From an uncultured bacterium (GTDB taxonomy: Bacteria > Atribacterota > Atribacteria > Atribacterales > Caldatribacteriaceae): a DNA stretch of 64,000 bases. A program made the position numbers and the translations under genes. Under the pieces are notes generated by a model, which searched no databases, had not been told where the DNA came from, and worked only from the letters and a program-made list of their open reading frames with translations. Positions 60,822 to 64,000 of the stretch are shown here, piece after piece (positions within the stretch are counted from its first letter, which is position 1; every line of letters starts with the position of its first letter). Location: positions 1-64,000 of the forward strand of contig CAKZPS010000011.1 in the NCBI GenBank assembly GCA_937139415.1, read 5' to 3'.

Positions 60822-62246
60822 TCACGCTCCTCTTTTCTTGTCCGAAGTAAAAAGGACAACTAAAGGGAATACCCCTAACGGAATGAGAATGGCCAAAGAC
60901 CCTACGAGGGGAATGACTTGAGATTGAAAGCCATAGTACCATGAAGCTCCCAAACCTATACTGATACCACAGATCATACTCACTATGGCTGCAGGAAGAT
61001 TGGCTCTCTCCCAGTAAAGACCGTAAAGATAAGGGGCAAGGAAAACTCCTGCGGTAGTTCCCCAGGAAATGGACATGAGATTGACAATGAAACTGATCCG
61101 ATAAAAAGCGATCAAGAGGGAACAGAGAATGAATACCCCACACAAAAGACGCATGAGGAGAAGGGAAATCTTTTTGTCCCGTAAGGAGAAAAGATCGATG
61201 GCAATCGCCGAAGAAGATACAAGCACCAGAGAAGAAAGGGTGGACATGGAGGCAGAAAAAACGAGGAGTAAAAGCACCACGGCAAACGAGAGAGGCATAA
61301 ATTGAGACATGAGCTGGGGCATTAAGAGCTCAGGATTCGGTTTTCCCGCAAATTCGGGAAGGGTGGGAAAAAAGAGATGGGTAAGGGCACCGGAAAAGTA
61401 AGCACTAAAAGTGCATACCAAAGCAAAAACGGTAGCGATCACCGTTGCCGCAGTAATCACCCGTTCACTCTTAATAGAGTAAAATTTTTGAACCATTTGC
61501 GGTAATCCCCAAGCACCGAGACTGGTCACCATTACAAGCCCAAAAAGCGACCAAAAACCCGGTGCGCCAACCGGGGCTACTAACTTTGGATCGATCATTT
61601 TTAAACGCTCTATCGCTTGATAGAGCCCACCACTCTCCGGACGATTCAGAATAAAAAGGATGAGGAGCAATGCACCAAAAAACATGATCACCCCTTGGAC
61701 CAAACTATTCACACTGACTGCCAAGTATCCTCCCATAATGAGATACGCACCGGTTAAAACGGCCATCAGGAGAAGGGCGTAAACATAGGGAATTCCCATG
61801 ACCACATCGAAAAGATAACTCAATCCCATGTATACCGAGGCAGAGTAAGGCACAAGAAAAATGAAAATCACCACCGCCGAAAACACCCGCAAGAATCGAC
61901 TCTGATAGCGACTCTCCAAAAATTCGGGCATGGTCATTGCCCCGAGCTTCTCGGTTATGACCCTCGTCCTTCGAGCTAAAATTAACCAGGCAAGGAGAGA
62001 GCCTACCAAAGCGTTCCCCACAACGATCCAGAGACTGGAAAGCCCAAATCCCCAACCAATTCTCCCCGCGTATCCAATAAAAAGTACGGCGCTAAAATAA
62101 GTCGTTCCATAGGCGAAGGCAGAGACCCAAGGACCCAAGGCTCGATTGGCCAAAAAGAAATCGCCCACGGTTTTGGTCCGACGCATACTGTAATAACCGA
62201 TACCAATCATGACCACCACGTACCCCAAAAGCAGAGCGAGCTTCAT
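60822..62246 (-). CDS. Sodium/solute symporter (SSS family)
   Basis: A 474-residue protein with about 13 membrane helices, of the SSS/PutP-SGLT family. It begins with the YYSMRRTKTVGDFFLANRALGPWVSAFAYGTTYFSAV segment typical of the family. RTRVITEKLGAMTMPEFLESRY is the conserved loop, and SMSTLSSLVLVSSSAIAIDLF the Na2-site helix. It should import a small solute with Na+. The substrate is unknown. As first gene of the operon it would supply a second uptake route beside the ABC system. Confidence 0.92.
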   Translation of the reverse strand: MKLALLLGYVVVMIGIGYYSMRRTKTVGDFFLANRALGPWVSAFAYGTTYFSAVLFIGYAGRIGWGFGLSSLWIVVGNALVGSLLAWLILARRTRVITEKLGAMTMPEFLESRYQSRFLRVFSAVVIFIFLVPYSASVYMGLSYLFDVVMGIPYVYALLLMAVLTGAYLIMGGYLAVSVNSLVQGVIMFFGALLLILFILNRPESGGLYQAIERLKMIDPKLVAPVGAPGFWSLFGLVMVTSLGAWGLPQMVQKFYSIKSERVITAATVIATVFALVCTFSAYFSGALTHLFFPTLPEFAGKPNPELLMPQLMSQFMPLSFAVVLLLLVFSASMSTLSSLVLVSSSAIAIDLFSLRDKKISLLLMRLLCGVFILCSLLIAFYRISFIVNLMSISWGTTAGVFLAPYLYGLYWERANLPAAIVSMICGISIGLGASWYYGFQSQVIPLVGSLAILIPLGVFPLVVLFTSDKKRGA

Positions 62247-62274
62247 TGGAAAGCTTTCCCCCTTGTGCTATTAT
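62246..62274 (+). promoter_or_regulatory. Promoter of nth, probably giving a leaderless message
   Basis: TTGGAA (62246-62251), 17 bases, then TATTAT (62269-62274). Transcription should begin about seven bases on, near 62281, and the nth ATG is at 62282. No Shine-Dalgarno is visible before that ATG, so translation may start on a leaderless message. Confidence 0.55.
62248..62259. promoter_or_regulatory. Palindrome between the sugar operon and nth
   Basis: GGAAAGCTTTCC is a perfect 12-bp palindrome, located two bases from the symporter start codon and overlapping the -35 of the nth promoter. It may be an operator for the sugar operon, but no regulator gene is nearby. Chance is possible. Confidence 0.35.
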
Positions 62275-62281
62275 TGGTCCT

Positions 62282-62929
62282 ATGAATAACCAAGAAATCG
62301 AGACCGTTTTAACCATTCTACAGAATGAGAAGAAGAAATGGCAAGACGAAACCTTGAACACCTTAGAAAAAACCCCTTTTCGGGTGTTAATCGGGGGTAT
62401 CCTCAGCCACCGCACCAAGGACACCATCACCAAAAAGGTGATGGAAAGAATGTTCCGCGTGGTTCAAAAGCCGGAAGATTTTTTGGCCATTCCTGAGGAG
62501 CGTTTAGCGGAACTCATCTACCCGGTGGGTTTCTATCGCCGGAAAGCCCAAATACTCCGTCAACTCGCTCAAGTCCTCCTCAGCGAGTACCAGGGTAAAG
62601 TTCCCAATCAGCTCGAGGCCCTCCTTAACCTTCCTGGGGTGGGACGCAAAACCGCTAATCTCGTCTTGGCCTTAGCGTTCCAGAAACCCGCCATCTGCGT
62701 TGATGTCCATGTCCACCGTATTGTCAATCGGTGGGGATACGTCTATACCAAGACTCCCGAAGAGACTGAAAGAGCATTGCGGGAAAAACTCCCCGTTGTT
62801 CACTGGATTCCCTTGAATCATCTCCTGGTGGTATTCGGCCAAAATGTGTGCCTTCCCCGTCGTCCTCGTTGTTCGGTGTGTCCCGTGGAAAAGATGTGTC
62901 CTAAAATAGGCGTTCCTTTCTCAAAATGA
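62282..62929 (+). CDS. nth: Endonuclease III
   Basis: Nth removes oxidised pyrimidines and cleaves the DNA backbone. The 215-residue protein has the helix-hairpin-helix LPGVGRKTANLVL with the catalytic Lys, VDVHVHRIVNRWGY with the catalytic Asp, and the C-terminal 4Fe-4S loop C-x6-C-x2-C-x5-C (CLPRRPRCSVCPVEKMC). The ATG at 62282 gives a family-like N-terminus; the frame extends 12 codons upstream across the promoter. It overlaps the next gene by four bases. Confidence 0.93.
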   Translation: MNNQEIETVLTILQNEKKKWQDETLNTLEKTPFRVLIGGILSHRTKDTITKKVMERMFRVVQKPEDFLAIPEERLAELIYPVGFYRRKAQILRQLAQVLLSEYQGKVPNQLEALLNLPGVGRKTANLVLALAFQKPAICVDVHVHRIVNRWGYVYTKTPEETERALREKLPVVHWIPLNHLLVVFGQNVCLPRRPRCSVCPVEKMCPKIGVPFSK

Positions 62930-63615
62930 GGTACTGGATTTTCTTTCTCGTCGCTTTCTTCTCCAGTTTCGGGCTGTGGAAGTGGATCTATCGCCGAAAC
63001 ACCCCCTTGCGGTGGGGAGTCCTCACCTTTATGGTCTTCGGCTTCACCTTCACCCCTTACCGTTTTTTAGAAAAAATGCTCCTTGAGGTTTTCTCGGGGG
63101 TAGAATCGGCTCTCTTGGTAAGCCTTCTCCTCAACGCCCTCGAGTACACGGTGCTCGTTAGCCTCCTGTGGTTGGGAAGAAAAAGAGGATTTTTTTCCTC
63201 CACCACTCAAATTTTCGCCTTTTCTTCTCTCTTGGGACTCACCATGGGATGGGGCAAAGCCGGTCGGGATTCTCTCCTCGTTTTCTTCCCCTCTCTCTCG
63301 CAGTGCTTTGGATACAGCCAATTCCTGATTTTTCCCTCCCACTCTTACCTCTTGATCAAGACCCTGGAAGTGCTCTTCGAGGTGGAGGTAACCGTAATGG
63401 TGGGAAGAGTGCTCTCCTCTTCTCTCCGAACACCCCTTTTTCTCTCCATTCTCTTTCTCTTTCGCGGAACGGTAGGGATGTTCCAAACCGCTGTACAGTT
63501 CATTCCCCCGTTCAGGATCTTCTCCCTTCTCTATTCGGTAGCTTTTCTCCCTCTCCTCTTGATCATAGGAGCGAGCATGCTATGGTATCTACGAACCAAG
63601 TTTGTAACTCAATGA
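62926..63615 (+). CDS. Integral membrane protein of unknown function
   Basis: A 229-residue protein with about seven hydrophobic segments (such as YWIFFLVAFFSSFGLW, LLVSLLLNALEYTVLVSLLWL and PLLLIIGASMLW). I recognise no family and no catalytic motif. It is coupled to nth by a four-base overlap and to the following secreted protein by another, so the three are one transcript. A shared function of the last two in the envelope is possible. Confidence 0.75.
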   Translation: MRYWIFFLVAFFSSFGLWKWIYRRNTPLRWGVLTFMVFGFTFTPYRFLEKMLLEVFSGVESALLVSLLLNALEYTVLVSLLWLGRKRGFFSSTTQIFAFSSLLGLTMGWGKAGRDSLLVFFPSLSQCFGYSQFLIFPSHSYLLIKTLEVLFEVEVTVMVGRVLSSSLRTPLFLSILFLFRGTVGMFQTAVQFIPPFRIFSLLYSVAFLPLLLIIGASMLWYLRTKFVTQ

Positions 63616-64000
63616 GGATACTCTTCTCCCTCACCCTCTTAGGCGCAATTTTGGGTTGTTTCGGTCTTGTCTTCGCACAAGAGATCTTCACCTATCAAGT
63701 GATCATAAGAGGTAAAAAGGTGGGAACGATAGAATATCACATTGAGAGAGGTATTTCGTTCACCCGTTACACTTCTTTCTTCCCCACTCAAGACGGTCGC
63801 CAACAAAGGGACGCCGAATTCTGGCTTACTCCGAATGGGAAACCTCTTCTCTCGCGAAAGTGGTTACCCGGCGCTCATGGTGAAACCTTTGTAGAAACCC
63901 GCTATCACGAAACATACATCGAAGTATGGCTCAGGGCTCCCCAAGGAAGAAAGAAAATGCGAATCAAGCTTTCTTCTCCGGTATTCGATCTTGAATCTCT
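63612..64000 (+). CDS. Secreted protein, cut by the right window edge
   Basis: From ATG 63612 (an ATGA overlap with the previous stop) the frame is open to the end of the window, 129 codons. It starts MRILFSLTLLGAILGCFGLVFAQE, a signal peptide with cleavage likely after VFA; the Cys is in the hydrophobic core and is not a clear lipobox. The mature part begins IFTYQVIIRGKKVGTIEYHIERG, which reads like a beta-rich periplasmic protein (compare DUF3108/DUF6134-type proteins), but I cannot assign a family. The C-terminus is not in the window. Confidence 0.72.
   Translation, partial: MRILFSLTLLGAILGCFGLVFAQEIFTYQVIIRGKKVGTIEYHIERGISFTRYTSFFPTQDGRQQRDAEFWLTPNGKPLLSRKWLPGAHGETFVETRYHETYIEVWLRAPQGRKKMRIKLSSPVFDLES

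Overview
The window is a dense, almost intergenic-free stretch of a bacterial chromosome. Most genes lie on the minus strand in a few long operons. No tRNA, rRNA or CRISPR array was seen, and no gap over 300 bases lacks a gene (the largest, about 195 bases, is the promoter region at 54651-54845). Gene content suggests a strictly anaerobic, fermentative bacterium. There is a phosphotransacetylase/acetate kinase pair, an [FeFe]-hydrogenase-like regulatory module, many radical SAM enzymes, a meso-diaminopimelate-type MurE, and a complete division/cell-wall cluster. A deep-branching anaerobe near Atribacterota, Synergistota or early Bacillota fits, but the lineage is a guess and cannot be settled from this window.

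Layout, left to right. (1) 1-266 (-): the start of an ISLre2-type transposase running off the left edge. (2) 317-6510 (-): recG-rsmD-coaD-pta-ackA-yceD, joining DNA repair, CoA synthesis and acetyl-CoA to acetate/ATP conversion. (3) rpmB alone on + at 6648, with its own promoter and a 22-bp hairpin shared with the convergent rpe. (4) 6902-16962 (-): yicC-gmk-rpoZ-coaBC-priA-def-fmt-zinc protease-rsmB-PASTA protein-rpe. This is the Firmicute-like gmk/priA/fmt/rsmB operon, but its PrkC-type kinase is replaced by a kinase-less PASTA protein and its PriA has lost the helicase motifs. (5) rqcH on + at 17041, driven by a promoter that overlaps head-on with the yicC promoter. (6) 18686-39887 (-): the dcw cluster mraZ-rsmH-ftsL-ftsI-murE-murF-mraY-murD-ftsW-murG-murC-murB-ftsQ-ftsA-ftsZ, continuing into a radical SAM gene, yggS, proC, divIVA, lspA and rluD. 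(7) 40021-49713 (-): tig-clpP-clpX-valS-SPOR protein, then a five-gene DRTGG / HATPase / [FeFe]-hydrogenase-like / DRTGG / PHP module. (8) 49847-54650 (-): a MarR regulator with a heterodimeric ABC exporter and a GNAT acetyltransferase. (9) 54846 (+): a TGS-domain GTPase. (10) 55832-62246 (-): a sugar-uptake operon (Na+/solute symporter, TIM-barrel epimerase, binding protein, two permeases, SPASM radical SAM protein) with no ATPase. (11) 62282 to the right edge (+): nth, an unknown membrane protein and a secreted protein cut by the edge.

Three reading frames (ISLre2 transposase, yggS, ftsQ) are each broken by one base in a homopolymer, although the rest of each gene is well preserved. ftsQ is normally essential and its break lies in a run of nine T. 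Sequencing error or transcriptional slippage is therefore more likely than true loss. Several start codons were moved inward from the longest ORF to the position with a Shine-Dalgarno sequence or a family-typical N-terminus; each case is stated in its entry. Distinctive points are the ATPase-dead PriA, the stand-alone PASTA protein, the hydrogenase-like signalling module, a four-box MraZ operator, a transposase ribosome site buried in a hairpin, and the asymmetric ATP sites of the ABC exporter.
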